Positions 37,601-47,712 of a stretch of DNA of 64,000 nucleotides are shown piece by piece. Source of the stretch: Salminus brasiliensis (taxonomy: Eukaryota; Chordata; Actinopteri; Characiformes; Bryconidae); contig NC_132888.1 of assembly GCF_030463535.1 (NCBI RefSeq), forward strand, positions 8,537,581-8,601,580. Direction: 5' to 3'. Position 1 is the first letter of the stretch; every line of letters starts with the position of its first letter. The notes under the pieces are model-generated. The model ran no database searches. It was not told the origin of the DNA and saw only the letters and a program-made list of their open reading frames with translations. A program made the translations under genes and the position numbers.

Positions 37601-39138
37601 CGACCAGTTGAGTTTGAATTCCAGTTTAAATGTTTGTTTATTTGCTTTTCTAATGATAATTTCAGGTCTAGTGGATTCCACCTTCCATCAGACCCCAGTT
37701 CTCCTACTATTCTAATTGGAGCTGGAAGTGGAATCGCCCCCTTCCGCAGCTTCTGGCAACAGCGTTTTCATGACGTGAAAAAGACAGGTACTCAAAGCTC
37801 CAATACGTAGACCTAGAGTCTATTTTTGGAAACAGAAGAAATTATGTGGACTATTATGTGGAAATATGAAGATGCTTCATGCCACAGAAGAACCTCTTTG
37901 GGTTCCATGAAGGACCATGGTTGTAGTAGAGATGTGTGAGTGTAAAGGACCTTTAAATTGGTAAAGAAACTTCACACTCACACATCTCATTCTTTATGGA
38001 CCCAAAAAGTTCTTCCCTGGCAGAGGTGGGCAATTTCAGTCACAGGGAACCAGATTCCTGCACAGGTTTGCCCACCCCTGTTCTATGGGATCATTCAAAG
38101 AACCCTTTAAAACACCTATTTAACTAAATGCGTAACTTTTGCTTGCAGGTCTGAAAGGGAGTCCAATGATGCTGGTGTTTGGCTGTCGTAGTTCGGACAC
38201 AGATCATCTGTATAAAGAGGAGACTTTTGAGATGAGGGAAAACGGCACTCTGAAGAGCATCACTCCAGCATACTCCCGCCAGGCTGGACATCCCAAGGTA
38301 CGCCTTCTTCACTTTTTTTTTCATCTGAATATTTACTGAGATCATCCACCTGACTGAGAACTGACACCTTAAGTGCATCCATCTGTTTCTGTTTGTATCT
38401 TAAAATTATAATTGTAAGAAATTACATTTATTTGCAACAGCATAAGATAATAATCAGCAATAATAACCATTGTTCTTTTGGGTTAGGTATATGTTCAAGA
38501 TGTCCTTAGGAAGCAGCTCAGTGAAGAGGTTTGGCAGGTCCTTCACCAGAGCAGTGGGCACCTGTATGTGTGTGGTGGCATGAACATGGCCCGAGACGTC
38601 GAGCACACCATAAAGGAGATCCTGGTTGGCAGACTGGGAATAACTATCAAAGAGGCTGTAGAATATCTGGAGAAACTAAAGGTGACCACTCATGGTGTCA
38701 TGGGCACCATATATAGGCTCTTGATCTACATATACTTCACATCATTAAGGATGCTTCTTACCTTCTAATAATTGAATGGTGGTCTTGAACCTTTCTAATA
38801 TCCAAGAGAAAATCTCTTTGGCCTCCAGTCGTCTACGTAGTCGCCCTAATAGTTGCTTATCTGGTCCAGAAAGAGCTATTCTATTGGCAATACTTCTCTT
38901 CAGAGATTTGCACCTCTGTGGGTGCAGAAATGGGTCCAACTTAAAGTAAGAGTACATTTATTAGAAAGGGGTGTCCGCAAACATTTGGACATGTAGTGTG
39001 ATATTGGATACAACTGCCAAATGAACTAAATATGAATGTAGTCTAAAAGTCCACACATGCAAAAACTATTTTTAATGACTTCATGATTTCTGTTTGCAGG
39101 CTGAGAAGAGGTACCATGAAGATATCTTTGGGGGCTAG
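25677..39138 (+). CDS. nos2: Inducible-type nitric oxide synthase, copy A, complete (1077 aa)
   Basis: NOS2 makes NO and citrulline from arginine, O2 and NADPH. There are 25 coding exons: 25677-25736, 25883-25975, 26200-26348, 26460-26622, 26961-27052, 27153-27294, 27670-27809, 30805-30979, 31088-31189, 31335-31529, 31802-31887, 31988-32132, 32370-32474, 33791-33837, 34027-34201, 34284-34404, 35953-36031, 36114-36307, 36459-36625, 37144-37354, 37463-37550, 37666-37787, 38149-38297, 38487-38681 and 39100-39138. All use AG/GT and sum to 3234 nt (1077 codons plus TAG) with no frame break. The ATG at 25677 follows a 5'UTR splice and gives MGKKVLQDD. The order is haem oxygenase, calmodulin linker, FMN, FAD, NADPH, as in all NOS. 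The absence of the 40-50 residue FMN autoinhibitory loop supports NOS2 rather than NOS1/NOS3. The C-terminal tail after RYHEDIFGG is absent. Probably cytosolic and transcriptionally induced. Confidence 0.97.
26711..26932 (+). mobile_element. tRNA-derived SINE (family 1), copy 3, in nos2 intron 5
   Basis: Starts GGGGCAGTGGTGGCTCAGCG, with B box GGTTCGATTCCCGG, body AAGCTGCCACTGTTGGGCCC and tail ATGCACCTTTACCTTTTATG. It sits close before exon 6 in the sense orientation. Copy B lacks it at the matching intron (63574-63666), so the insertion came after the duplication or was lost from B. Confidence 0.87.
27342..27530. mobile_element. hAT-like MITE, CAGTGTTTCTCAACCCTGGTCC family
   Basis: The left end CAGTGTTTCTCAACCCTGGT with CCTGGAGGCAC is an inverted match of the right end GTGCCTCCTGGACCAGGGCTGAAAA. 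About 190 bp, no coding capacity, in nos2 copy A intron 7. Confidence 0.75.
27810..30804 (+). other. nos2: nos2 copy A intron 8, ~3.0 kb, repeat-rich
   Basis: The largest intron of the gene. It holds a full CACTATATGTCC-family MITE (27913-28436) and a degenerate second fragment near 28800-28860. A local duplication is visible: CTTTATTGGTTTCTTACAGT with TTTCATGCAGTGATAAACAT near 28760-28810 resembles the start of the intron at 27862-27910. TTGACCAATGGTTGACATAGATG recurs near 30427 and 30495. No extra exon is seen. Confidence 0.75.
27913..28436 (+). mobile_element. MITE-like element, CACTATATGTCC family, near full length
   Basis: Left end CACTATATGTCCAAACATTT and right end CCCAATACTTTTGTCCATCCAGTG are imperfect inverted repeats (CACT...AGTG). 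Interior phrases TAGAGGGGTATAAAGCCCCC and GAGACAGTTACTCCAACAAA define the family. About 524 bp, no ORF. Confidence 0.8.
31802..32132 (+). other. nos2: nos2 copy A: calmodulin-binding linker and start of FMN module
   Basis: Exons 12-13 encode a basic, hydrophobic linker ([13 protein letters not shown], then [18 protein letters not shown], about residues 447-478), matching the calmodulin-binding site of NOS. It is followed directly by the FMN phosphate-binding motif [10 protein letters not shown] (about 488-497). In NOS2 calmodulin binding is tight and largely calcium-independent; this is a family property and was not tested here. Confidence 0.88.
32370..34404 (+). other. nos2: nos2 copy A: FMN (flavodoxin) module, exons 14-17
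   Basis: Contains [34 protein letters not shown] and [16 protein letters not shown], the FMN-binding loops. Exon 14 ends GTG|GTATGG, giving V where mammals have E; an alternative donor three bases upstream (GGA|GTGGTA) would drop that residue and keep frame. Intron 14 (32475-33790, 1.3 kb) shows no gene. Confidence 0.88.
34405..35952 (+). other. nos2: nos2 copy A intron 17, ~1.5 kb
   Basis: No exon seen. It contains a run of 21 Gs at 34844-34864 and a TTCTA pentanucleotide repeat near 35360-35382. Short open frames have no recognisable similarity. Confidence 0.75.
34844..34864 (+). repeat. 21-nt poly-G run
   Basis: Uninterrupted G run on the coding strand of nos2 copy A intron 17, following GTGTGTGGCGGGT. 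The exact length may be affected by sequencing. It could form a G-quadruplex in the pre-mRNA. Confidence 0.85.
36681..36862. mobile_element. MITE with CCAGTCAAAAGTTTGGACAC termini
   Basis: Left CCAGTCAAAAGTTTGGACAC, right GTGTCGAAACTTTTGACTGG: near-perfect inverted repeats 182 bp apart, typical of a Tc1-type non-autonomous element. In nos2 copy A intron 20. Confidence 0.85.
37861..38125. repeat. Palindromic GGTTCC/AGAACC repeat in nos2 intron 23
   Basis: CACAGAAGAACCTCTTTGGG, GATGTGTGAGTGTAAAGGACC and its mirror TTCACACTCACACATCTC form a hairpin-like element. A CAGAGGTGGGCAATTTCAGT / TTTGCCCACCCCTGTT pair (38024-38084) inside resembles a short hAT-type MITE nested in it. Confidence 0.6.
38800..39003 (-). 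mobile_element. Half copy of CACTATATGTCC-family MITE, in nos2 intron 25
   Basis: Ends GGGGTGTCCGCAAACATTTG then GACATGTAGTG, the inverted form of the family's left terminus, and has CTATTCTATTGGCAATACTT. The other half is missing. Confidence 0.65.
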
Positions 39139-39681
39139 ATCTAGAAGTCTTCTCCACTTTGGAGTTTTGAGGATTTTAGTTTCTTTCTCAATATAACAAG
39201 CCTTTTTTCATCCGTGTGATGTCATTTTTTTTTTACTATATTTATTTTACCATTTTACTTATTATACTACCTAATATATGTTTTGAACTTTATTCACTAT
39301 TTTTCATTACTGTATCTGTAACTGGATCAGCTCTCTGGGTGGTGACTCAGTTCCATGTCTGTAATGGAATATGTGAGGTTTGCTAAGAAATGTGAAACTT
39401 TCTTTAGTTGCTTCATCAGGAATGTTGTGTATATGGCAACCTTATTGCTAATTTACGACGCACCAAGGCACCAGGGCTTTGAGTACTGCATCACTGAGTG
39501 ATTTAATACCGAGATCAATGTCCTTATGTAGAAGAATTGTATATCCCAGATATTTTCTAATGCAGAGCTTTTCGCTGTTTTCATTTCCAACATTTTCTAA
39601 AATCATTCTTGCTGTTGGACAATTAAGAAAATGATTTTCTCTATTTTCCAGCTTCTTCAGTGTGTACAAATAGACCTGTAA

Positions 39682-39687
39682 AATAAA
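39682..39687 (+). terminator. nos2: Probable nos2 copy A polyadenylation signal
   Basis: AATAAA 544 bp after the stop codon, followed by a GT-rich stretch (CTGTTCATGCTTGTGTGTAT) that fits a downstream element. The 3'UTR also has ATTTA-like AU-rich segments (TATTTATTTTACCATT near 39240), as expected for an unstable inducible mRNA; this is inferred. Confidence 0.6.
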
Positions 39688-39947
39688 CATTAATATCTGT
39701 TCATGCTTGTGTGTATTTATTCCCATATCATGGCTCTCATCTCTCTATGGATCTGTCTGGGTATGCACATATGATCTAATGTTAGTTTACAAGCTGCATG
39801 TGAATATTAAAAGAGGGCAAATTAGACTAAATAAATGAATAACAAATGAATAAAATAATACAAATAAAAACATAAAAGTAGAAAATCCTGCAGTGAAATA
39901 TTGCTACCTCTACAGGTACACTCAAATACACAAATAAAAGTGCTACA

Positions 39948-40185
39948 AAAGGTAGAAGAACCACTTTTGGTTCCATATTAAACCGTTTTTGATGTGGATG
40001 TGGTCTTTAAATTGATAAAGAACATTTACATCAAAAGTATTTTGGGTCTTTTTAAAGGTTCGTCCCACTCACACATCTTTATGACAAACATGGTTCTTTA
40101 TGGGACCATAGGTGATTCTTCTATGCCATCACTCAAAGAACCATTGCACCTTAGAACCATTTGCTGTTAAAAGAACATTTGTTAT
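39948..40185. repeat. Palindromic GGTTCC/AGAACC repeat
   Basis: GAAGAACCACTTTTGGTTCC, TCACACATCTTTATGACAAA, GGTTCTTTATGGGACCATAG and CATCACTCAAAGAACCATT belong to the same family as 37861-38125 and 62378-62517. Confidence 0.65.
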
Positions 40186-41134
40186 TAAAAATGCAATTAG
40201 TAATTAATAAAGCCAGAAAGCAATACATTTGGTGTAGGGTTAACTATTTCCAAACCTAACCTTAATGAAGCCCAATATTGTTATTATAGTTTAATTATTA
40301 ATCTGAAAAAAGGGTTAGCACAAAAAATGTTAAAATTAGACAATTAGACCTACTTATTTAATACAAATTCAAGCTAAATGTCTGATTCAGGAGGTGAAGA
40401 CAGCCAAGTATATGCATTGAGGGAGTCATTTAGTTATTATTTGGTGTATACATTGTGCCTAAAATATACATCAAGCATTATTAGTAGTGAGAACTCAGTA
40501 TAATTAGTATAATTTTTAAAACAAATTCAATAAGGATAGTTAACAAAATGTTTATCTGAGCAATGTGAAATGTACCCCCAATTCTAGCCACATTCTATAA
40601 ACATGGTGATGTTGTGCATGGCCAGAAAGGCCCCATCACATGCTATTCATTTTGATTCCAATCATGGTTTTGCAAAATTATCCCGTGAAAGGTTTTCAAG
40701 GGTCATTTTTAAAATTTTTATTTTTTTTATAATTGCTTCAAAGAACCATTTTTAAAACTCTGTGTGTAACAGTGCATGAGCTATTATTTATCAGTAAATA
40801 AAATAAAGTAAATATCATTAAATATAATTAAGGATAAGAGGTTTAGACGATTATATGCAATAAATGTGGTTTTGTACTGTTAAAAATATTGATTCTTTTG
40901 AGCAGTAGTGTGTTTCGGGTGGACTACTAGTTTCCTTTACCCATTTATGGACTTCTTCCTCTGTGGACAGCCTGAAACACAGGGGAAACAGGGCGGTGGA
41001 GCTGATATCAGAGCCTGCTTCTCTGTTCCTCCAGCAAATGATGTAGGTTTTCCTTCTCTGCATGACCTTTCTGTTCTGTTTGGTCTTTCTTCACCTACTT
41101 AGTGTAAATTCCTACACTCATGATTTGTCATTAG

Positions 41135-41295
41135 GGGGCAGTGGTGGCTCAACGGTTAGAGCGTCAGGCTATCGATAACAGGGTTGTGGGTATGATACCT
41201 GGGCTTGGCAAGCTGCCACTGTTGGGCCCTTGAGCAAGGCGCTGGAGTTGGCTGCCCACCGCTCTGGGTGTGGGTGTACTCACTGCCCCTAGTTC

Positions 41296-41339
<44 letters not shown>

Positions 41340-41394
41340 AATGCAGAAGACACATTTCGCTTTACAGTGATAAATACATGCACCTTTACCTTTG
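41135..41394 (+). mobile_element. tRNA-derived SINE (family 1), copy 4, inside inverted repeat
   Basis: Starts GGGGCAGTGGTGGCTCAACG; degenerate B box; body AAGCTGCCACTGTTGGGCCC; GT run; tail ATGCACCTTTACC. TTTGTC flanks it on both sides (probable target duplication), and the right arm of the inverted repeat keeps the uninterrupted site (TTTGTCCAGCAAGAC in reverse). Confidence 0.88.
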
Positions 41395-41479
41395 TCCAGC
41401 AAGACAGCAGGATGAACTAATGAGAGGTAGTGGAGCCCCCTGTTGAGCAGATAGAGGCTGCACTCTTCTTAGATGAAAG

Positions 41480-41481
<2 letters not shown>

Positions 41482-41552
<71 letters not shown>
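41482..41552. repeat. (AT)n microsatellite
   Basis: About 35 AT units at the start of the loop of the inverted repeat. Confidence 0.93.
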
Positions 41553-41556
<4 letters not shown>

Positions 41557-42789
41557 TATATAGTTTGTGTATAGTTATATGATGTGTAAAGTTTGGCTCA
41601 GCTCGGCTCTCATTGGTTGAAAGTCTATCAGGTATGATATCAGGATAATGAGTCATAAATATTAATCATGTATTAAAAAAAATATTAAATATATTAAACA
41701 GACTCCGACTGTACTGAAAGAAGATTGGAAGACTACAGGTTGGATTATAGACACCACACTCTACAGGATAATCAGGAAAATTATAGTTAACAATCTCCCT
41801 AAAAATCAGGAGCAACTTGGCCTCAAAATCAGCCCGCAGTGTGGGCCAGGCATACACAATTAATATCATCATATTTGCAACAAATTTTCATGAAATCTTG
41901 CTTATTGAATTGTCTTGTAAACAACTCATTCATTTCCTTCGAGAGGTCCTTCATCAGGTAAGGCTGAAGCAGCACAATGGTAGTGAGGTTCTTGAACTGT
42001 ATGAACCCCCAGTCTTTCAAAGCTTTCATCTAAGAGAGCCCAACAGGGGGCTCCACTACCTCTCATTAGGTCACCTGCTGTCCGATGATTACAGAGTCTT
42101 GCTGGACAAATCATGAGTGTAGGAATTTACACTAAGTAGGTGAAGAAAGACCAAACAGAACAGAAAGGTCATGAAGAGGAAGAAAAGCTACATCATTTGC
42201 TGGAGGAACAGAGGAGCAGGCACTGATATCAGCTCCACCTTCTTGTTCCTCGTTGTTTCAGGCTGTCCACAGAGGAAGAAGTCCATAAATGGGTACAGGA
42301 AACAAGTAGTCCACCCGAAACAAATTTCTGCTCAAGATAATTCCGATTTTTAACAGTACAAAATACATTTTATGCAGACACACATCTAAACCTTTTAAAT
42401 ATTGCATGCTTACTTTTCTTTATTTTATTATTTATTTATTTATTTGTTGACATTTAATGATTGACTGTCATTAAACAATTGATAACAATTGACTATGCCT
42501 TCACAATTCACAAAACACAGCTCCTGGACTAAACTTAAATAAATTGTAAGCAAAGTAAAATGAATAGCATGTGAGTGAGGCCTTGTATGGCCTTTCTGGT
42601 CATGCACACCATCGCCATGTTTGGCAAAAAAAGGGATGGCATACCAAGCACCTGATAAGCACTGACTGAGATATGGTGGTGAATGATGGTGGTCATTCAT
42701 GCTTTGAGGCTTTTACTGCTAGTGGTCCAGGGGTCTCAAACCAAGGTCCTAATAAATTCATGAAGTACCAAAAGGCCTCTCTATGAGCC

Positions 42790-43005
42790 TTTTGCTTTTT
42801 TTCTAGGATGAACTGGGGAGTTGGGGAAGACAAGGTGGGTTGGTGATCATCCAATATCCCAACCTCACTAACGCTCTTGACCTTGAATACAATGGAATAG
42901 TAGAAAGCCTTCCTCTCTGGACAGAAGACACAGTTACTCCAACAGAAGCAGGATCAACTCTACTTTAATAGCCTTAATTTCAGAAGTAACAATGAATGAA
43001 CAGAT
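42790..43005 (+). mobile_element. Half copy of CACTATATGTCC-family MITE
   Basis: GGATGAACTGGGGAGTTGGG, ACACAGTTACTCCAACAGAA and AGTAACAATGAATGAACAG match the family's right half; both termini are lost. Confidence 0.6.
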
Positions 43006-43873
43006 CATTTGTGGGTGTTTTAAATTTACTCTACAAGGGTTTATCTTTTGAATAAGGAACAACAGTGTTTGGAGTTCACAAAATGTCACTTCCTTGTATC
43101 AAACTTTCATTATTCAGCGATGCCAAGAATAATACAGTTTGACATCCAAGAGCCCTTTCAATCAGCAGGCTTTAAGAGGTATGTGCCATTTACAGTTGTT
43201 CTCTGGTATTGGGTCTTTCTTGCCTCTAACTATTACTATGACGTTTTTCTTTAGTACTGTGATGGATTCCTAAAACTAAAGGAGGTGGCTGTAGTGGCTG
43301 TGTGATCTCATTTCATTTACACACATTGTTTCTTTATTGAGTTTTTTATAGAGGAAGTTCACTAAAAATATCTTGACTTTCAATCTACCCAACCCAAAGT
43401 TTCACTAACTTGATTTTGTCCCTCTCAGCAGGAGGTCCATCATACTGTATAATCCTTGAACCTTCATCTTATACAGGCCAGAAACCGATGTAGCTTTGAT
43501 TTGATTGCAACAGATGTCGTGGAAACATGAGGACTGAATTTGTTCCAGTAGATGTAACACAGCCCGACTGCCCCTAAGGAGGGACTTCACAGACATATGC
43601 ACAAATAAAATAAAAAACTGATTTATGGACTTCCTGGTAATGACGACACATTTTGTGGGAAACTGAGCCACTGGATTAATGAAAAAATAAGTTAGGTTAT
43701 ATGCCACATATATCATAACAATGCTGAAATGACCAGACTCGTTCGACGGGATCACTCTTCAGGTATTAAGAGTCCTCCTGCTAAACTAGGAAAACCTACT
43801 TTTAGCTACAGTGAAATAGATGGTCATTTTATTCTTAGGCCCAGTTTCCCAGACAGGGATTAAGCCTAGTCGT

Positions 43874-44100
43874 TGACTACATTTACATTTATGGCATTTA
43901 GCTGATGCTCTTATCCAGAGCGACTTACAAGGTTACTCATATTACAGAGTCGGGCCAATGTACTGTTAGGAGTCTTGCCCAAGGACTCTTATTGGTGTAG
44001 CATAGCATAGTCACCCAGACTGGGAATCGAACCCCAGTCTCCCACATGGTGTGGTAGCTCACTGACAGGTAGCGTTGTTATCTGTTGTGCCACACCAACC
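43874..44100 (-). mobile_element. SINE-like repeat with reversed B-box and GCATTTAGCTGATGCTCTTATCC block
   Basis: TTTATGGCATTTAGCTGATG, CCAGAGCGACTTACAAGGTT, then GGGAATCGAACCCCAGTCTC, which in reverse complement is a tRNA-type B box, and a tail with GTTATCTGTTGTGCCACACC. The reversed B box suggests the element is transcribed on the - strand. Confidence 0.7.
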
Positions 44101-44537
44101 ACCAAGAGAGGGTTGGAACTGGTCAGAGCCGAACAGTGGGAGCATTATCTGTAAGTTTAGCGACGAGACACAGCACAGAACTGCAATTTTCGAAAGAACT
44201 GACCATCACTACACACAACATTCTGAATGGATCTTCTCCACTGAAAGGAAAATTTAGACTAAGACAAGGTTTGAACCCTGTCTGAAAAACCAACCCTTAG
44301 TCTCTGACCATCTTTTACTTTTCTTAACTATTATTTTTATTTTATTTAGTGCTTAAGCCCTTAACACTAATAGAGCTTATTACACACAGTAACTACAGGG
44401 TCTTCTGTATAAACTGGTGGGTCTATTCTTTGGTAATAGAAGTTTATAAAAAAACACTTTTGGCCTGTTGGTGGTCCATAGGCTGTTTAGGGAAAGTATA
44501 TTTTTTGTTGTTTTATGTTTACAATGATTGACGTACT

Positions 44538-44538
44538 C

Positions 44539-44583
<45 letters not shown>

Positions 44584-44612
44584 TATATATAATAATAATA
44601 ATAATAATAATA
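44538..44612. repeat. (ATT)n-(AAT)n mirror-type microsatellite
   Basis: An ATT run passes through CTATTATATA into an AAT run, so the tract is a self-complementary inverted repeat able to form a hairpin. Confidence 0.85.
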
Positions 44613-44927
44613 AATTAATTCTTGCTCGTAGATGTTTTGTAATTTTTAACAATTCAAATGGTTTGCTCAAATTAGATTTCTACTTTCTTCATTTTTTTCA
44701 TAACTTGCTTGTTTTATGCTTGTTTTATATTATTTTCAGCCTATGCTTTACGCATGTATCTAGGCTATGCTGTTTGAGTTTTAATAAAGGTTGGTTAATT
44801 AATTGAGTGATTTAAATGCTTCTCCTGAAAACTCACTATTTTATGTTATGTTTTTGATTGGACAGCAACTAAATGCATTTATAAATAATCATGATTAATT
44901 TTAATGTTTCGATGATTTTAATAGACA

Positions 44928-45148
44928 AGCTCCTGAGTGTCTCAGCTGTCTAACCTATTGAAACTATCTATGGGAGATTGATGGTTTGATCCCTGGTGAT
45001 GCCACAGCCTGGGAGTCCCAAAGAGCACATCTGGCATCTCCCTCCCACTCTCTCTCTGGGTGGGCAGGTTGTCCCTCTTTGTCCCAATGGGGGTAGCACT
45101 GTGTGATGGGGGAGTCCCCACTAGTGGGTGGTAATTGGATATAATTGG
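44928..45148 (+). mobile_element. tRNA-derived SINE-like repeat (family 2)
   Basis: CTCCTGAGTGTCTCAGCTGT (A-box-like), GATGGTTTGATCCCTGGTGA (B-box-like), then AGAGCACATCTGGCATCTCC and GGGGGAGTCCCCACTAGTGG. Same family as 8659-8995. Confidence 0.65.
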
Positions 45149-46324
45149 AAAATATCTACATTTTGAATCTTGTGGAGTAATCAGATAATAACATCAGACC
45201 CCTCTCAACAAAGACCAGCTTTTCCAAAAGTTCCCAATCTTCTCCGTGATTTATGATGATTTTAATGCTAAGATGCTTATCATGAAATCTGTCTTGAACC
45301 ATTGAAAACTCCGACACTGTTCATTATCCAAATGTGAATAAATACTCATTCAGTCAAGATGCACAGACAGCAGACAAATCTAATGTCCTTTAAGAAAAAG
45401 AATCCCCTAATACATCATGTTCTTGTCTGCAGACAATGTTTCCATGTAGGCGTGTAACGCTATGAAAACAAAGAAATCTGTGTGGGCAGGGTGCATTCTC
45501 AGACCTGTTAGCCTTTGAGAAACTACCCCAAAGAAGCTCCAGATCTGACTCAGAGGACAAGCTCTGAGTTAAAAAAAAACAGAACATGACACACGTGGAT
45601 GTCGAATGTTTGTATTGCAAAACCTGTTTTTGTTGTCATATCAAAAACAAGCCTATTAGATTACTGAAAGTTTCCCATGATACCCTGTGTATTAATCACT
45701 AAAACGAATGTAAGACTTTTGTTTTAAAATCTGATACATCGATCAAATAACGTGAGGTTAGACATAAACAGAACATGAAACAAGGATACAGTCAGCAGAT
45801 TCTGCAGATTCTAACGTTCATACCGGAACTGCCCGAGCTGTCCACACTCATCGTTCTATGAGCTATGCTGTAGAAGAACCACTTATGGCTCCATGAAGAG
45901 CCACATTTGTGAAATACACTATATGTCCAATTACTTGTGGACACCCCTTCTAATAAATTGCAGCCATTGCTGACACAGATGTGCAAATGCACACACATAG
46001 CTTGTCTAGTCCCTGCAGAAAAGTACTGTTAATAGAATAGGACTTTCTAGAGCGTTGAGCTGTAGAGCAGTGCAACTGTGTTCTCTGGAATTATGGATGG
46101 AGCTCGATCCAATACTTTTGGGGTAGGTTGAGGAGTTGGCATAAGGTGGGGTGGTGAACATTTAACATCCTGATCTCACTAACTCTTCTGGACACATGAA
46201 AAAAGTTCCTCACAGCAATGGCCCAAAATTTAGTGGGAAGTCTTACCTGGACTCTTACCAGAGACGGTTACTCCAACAAAAGCTGAATAAACCTTAAACC
46301 TTTAGTGTATCTGATAAAGCTGAT

Positions 46325-46832
46325 AGGTTTAACACTGACTGATGGAGAAGACAAAGTAAGAAAATTCACCAGCAAGTTCAGAGCTTTATCTGTGTGTCTA
46401 TGTAGCATGTAGAGAACATTGTCCATGATCCGTCACACCCTGGACATCACCTGTTCCAGTATCTTCCCTCAGGTTGGCGTTTCAGCCAGTTGAGGATCAA
46501 GACCTTCAGACTACAGAGAAGCTTCTTCCCACACGCCATCACACTCATGAACAGCTGAACATTACAACACTACATTCTGAATACAGTCTACTACATACAT
46601 ACATCCAATCCAGATGTTCTCTTACTCCTTCTTTCTCTGTACTGCACTTTATTTATCTGATAGTGTCTCAGAACAATCTGTACTACCGTCTCAACCAGTG
46701 ACTCCTCTGTTCTCCATATTTATATCTATTTAATCCAGTCTGCACTGTTCTTTACTGCTGCACTTTCCACTTCACTTTAAATATACAACTCTGCACATGT
46801 TAAGTTTACAGGTGTGTCTGTGTGTGTATTTC

Positions 46833-46871
<39 letters not shown>

Positions 46872-46998
46872 GATGGGTGTGTTTGTTACTTCTGTAATGT
46901 CAGTTATCATGCACTGTGAGCTACTGTAACCAAAAACAAATTCCTTGTATGTTTAAGCATACTTGGCCAATAAAGTCAAATTCTGATTCTGATTCTGT
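46325..46998 (+). mobile_element. 5'-truncated L2/CR1-like LINE, 3' end
   Basis: A broken frame near 46480-46560 encodes a peptide resembling FRLQRSFFPHAITLMNS, then stop; this is the usual C-terminus of fish L2-type reverse transcriptases. The 3'UTR ends CTTGGCCAATAAAGTCAAAT with a TTCTGA/GATTCT repeat tail at 46980-46998, the characteristic microsatellite tail of this class. Not autonomous. Confidence 0.75.
46838..46870. repeat. (GT)n microsatellite in LINE 3'UTR
   Basis: About 16 GT units inside the LINE 3' region. Confidence 0.85.
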
Positions 46999-47211
46999 AG
47001 ATGAATATGGTCATGAGCAGGTGTCCCAATACTTTTGTATTTTTGGTACAGAACTATTATTTAAGGTTCTTTAAACTTTTAAAATGTTCTTCACAGACTT
47101 GGTAAACATGGTCCTTAAGGGTCTTTATTGATACCTTTATTTTTGTAGGTATAGTATAAAAGCTCATAGGACAGGATATAGGATTGAGCTCAAATCTCAG
47201 TCAATGTTACA

Positions 47212-47712
47212 AACTGCCAGTTTACACCTGGCTTTGACATGCGTTTTGTGCCCCAATAGTATCTGGATCTACTTTAACCAGATTCTGTTTACACTTGTCA
47301 CTAAAATGCATCTTCATTGTGATCAGATGAGATCTGATTATACTTTCCCAGTTAAGAAAACACACCAATACCAATCACTTCCCTTTCATTTTCTGGAAAT
47401 AAAGAAAAAATAATTCTCAATAGATGGTTCTCAGATTCTTGTAACAGCTCTATCAGAAAATGCGACAGACATATTTCCACTTGTCTGACGAAATTCAATC
47501 ACAGGTAACGCGTTCGCTTTACACTGGAATTAAATGTGGACGAGATCCGTCTCTGAGCACCTTCCAAATGTGGTTTGAGTGATTCGCTCGTAATCCAATC
47601 ACAATGCATCTTGGGAGTGTTTACACCTGGCCTTTCATGCAGACAAGTGAAATCCGAACGTGATCCAATCACCAAAAAGGCTGCTAATGCCAGGTGTAAA
47701 CAGGCCAATGGT
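47212..47712. mobile_element. MITE-like element with TTTACACCTGGC termini
   Basis: GTTTACACCTGGCTTTGACA at the left and AATGCCAGGTGTAAACAGGC at the right are inverted repeats about 480 bp apart. Inside, CAGACAAGTGAAATCCGAAC and TGATCAGATGAGATCTGATT recur in the copy at 53137-53712. A short non-autonomous DNA transposon; superfamily not assigned. Confidence 0.75.

Larger units (their letters stand above)
35953..39138 (+). other. nos2: nos2 copy A: FAD/NADPH reductase module, exons 18-26
   Basis: FAD-binding [10 protein letters not shown] (Arg853, Tyr855, Ser856) and [15 protein letters not shown]-binding [19 protein letters not shown] (about 925-943), [12 protein letters not shown] and [14 protein letters not shown]. 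The last exon codes only [12 protein letters not shown] before TAG. Mammalian NOS2 continues for about 20 more residues that modulate electron transfer; they are missing here, and no in-frame continuation exists because the stop is in the exon. Confidence 0.92.
40838..42400. repeat. 1.56 kb imperfect inverted repeat (arms ~380 bp)
   Basis: The left arm (40838-41131 plus 41395-41482) is the reverse complement, imperfectly, of 42020-42400. Matching landmarks: CTCATGATTTGTC (left) and GACAAATCATGAG (right); GTAGTGGAGCCCCCTGTTG and CAACAGGGGGCTCCACTAC; TTAGATGAAAGCTT and AAGCTTTCATCTAA. The loop (41483-42019) starts with an AT tract. A SINE interrupts the left arm. Both arms encode a similar short peptide outward (YIICWRNR...), see findings. 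It may be a large fold-back DNA element or a local inverted duplication. Confidence 0.85.
45917..47040 (+). mobile_element. CACTATATGTCC-family MITE split by a LINE fragment
   Basis: The left part runs from CACTATATGTCCAATTACTT at 45917 to about 46320 (GTTACTCCAACAAAAGCTGA). The right end GAGCAGGTGTCCCAATACTT reappears at about 47017-47040. A truncated LINE tail lies between them. Confidence 0.72.

Noticed and set aside
43405-43755. 116-codon - strand frame between the nos2 genes
   Set aside because: No recognisable similarity, no splice or promoter context, and length compatible with chance in AT-rich DNA.
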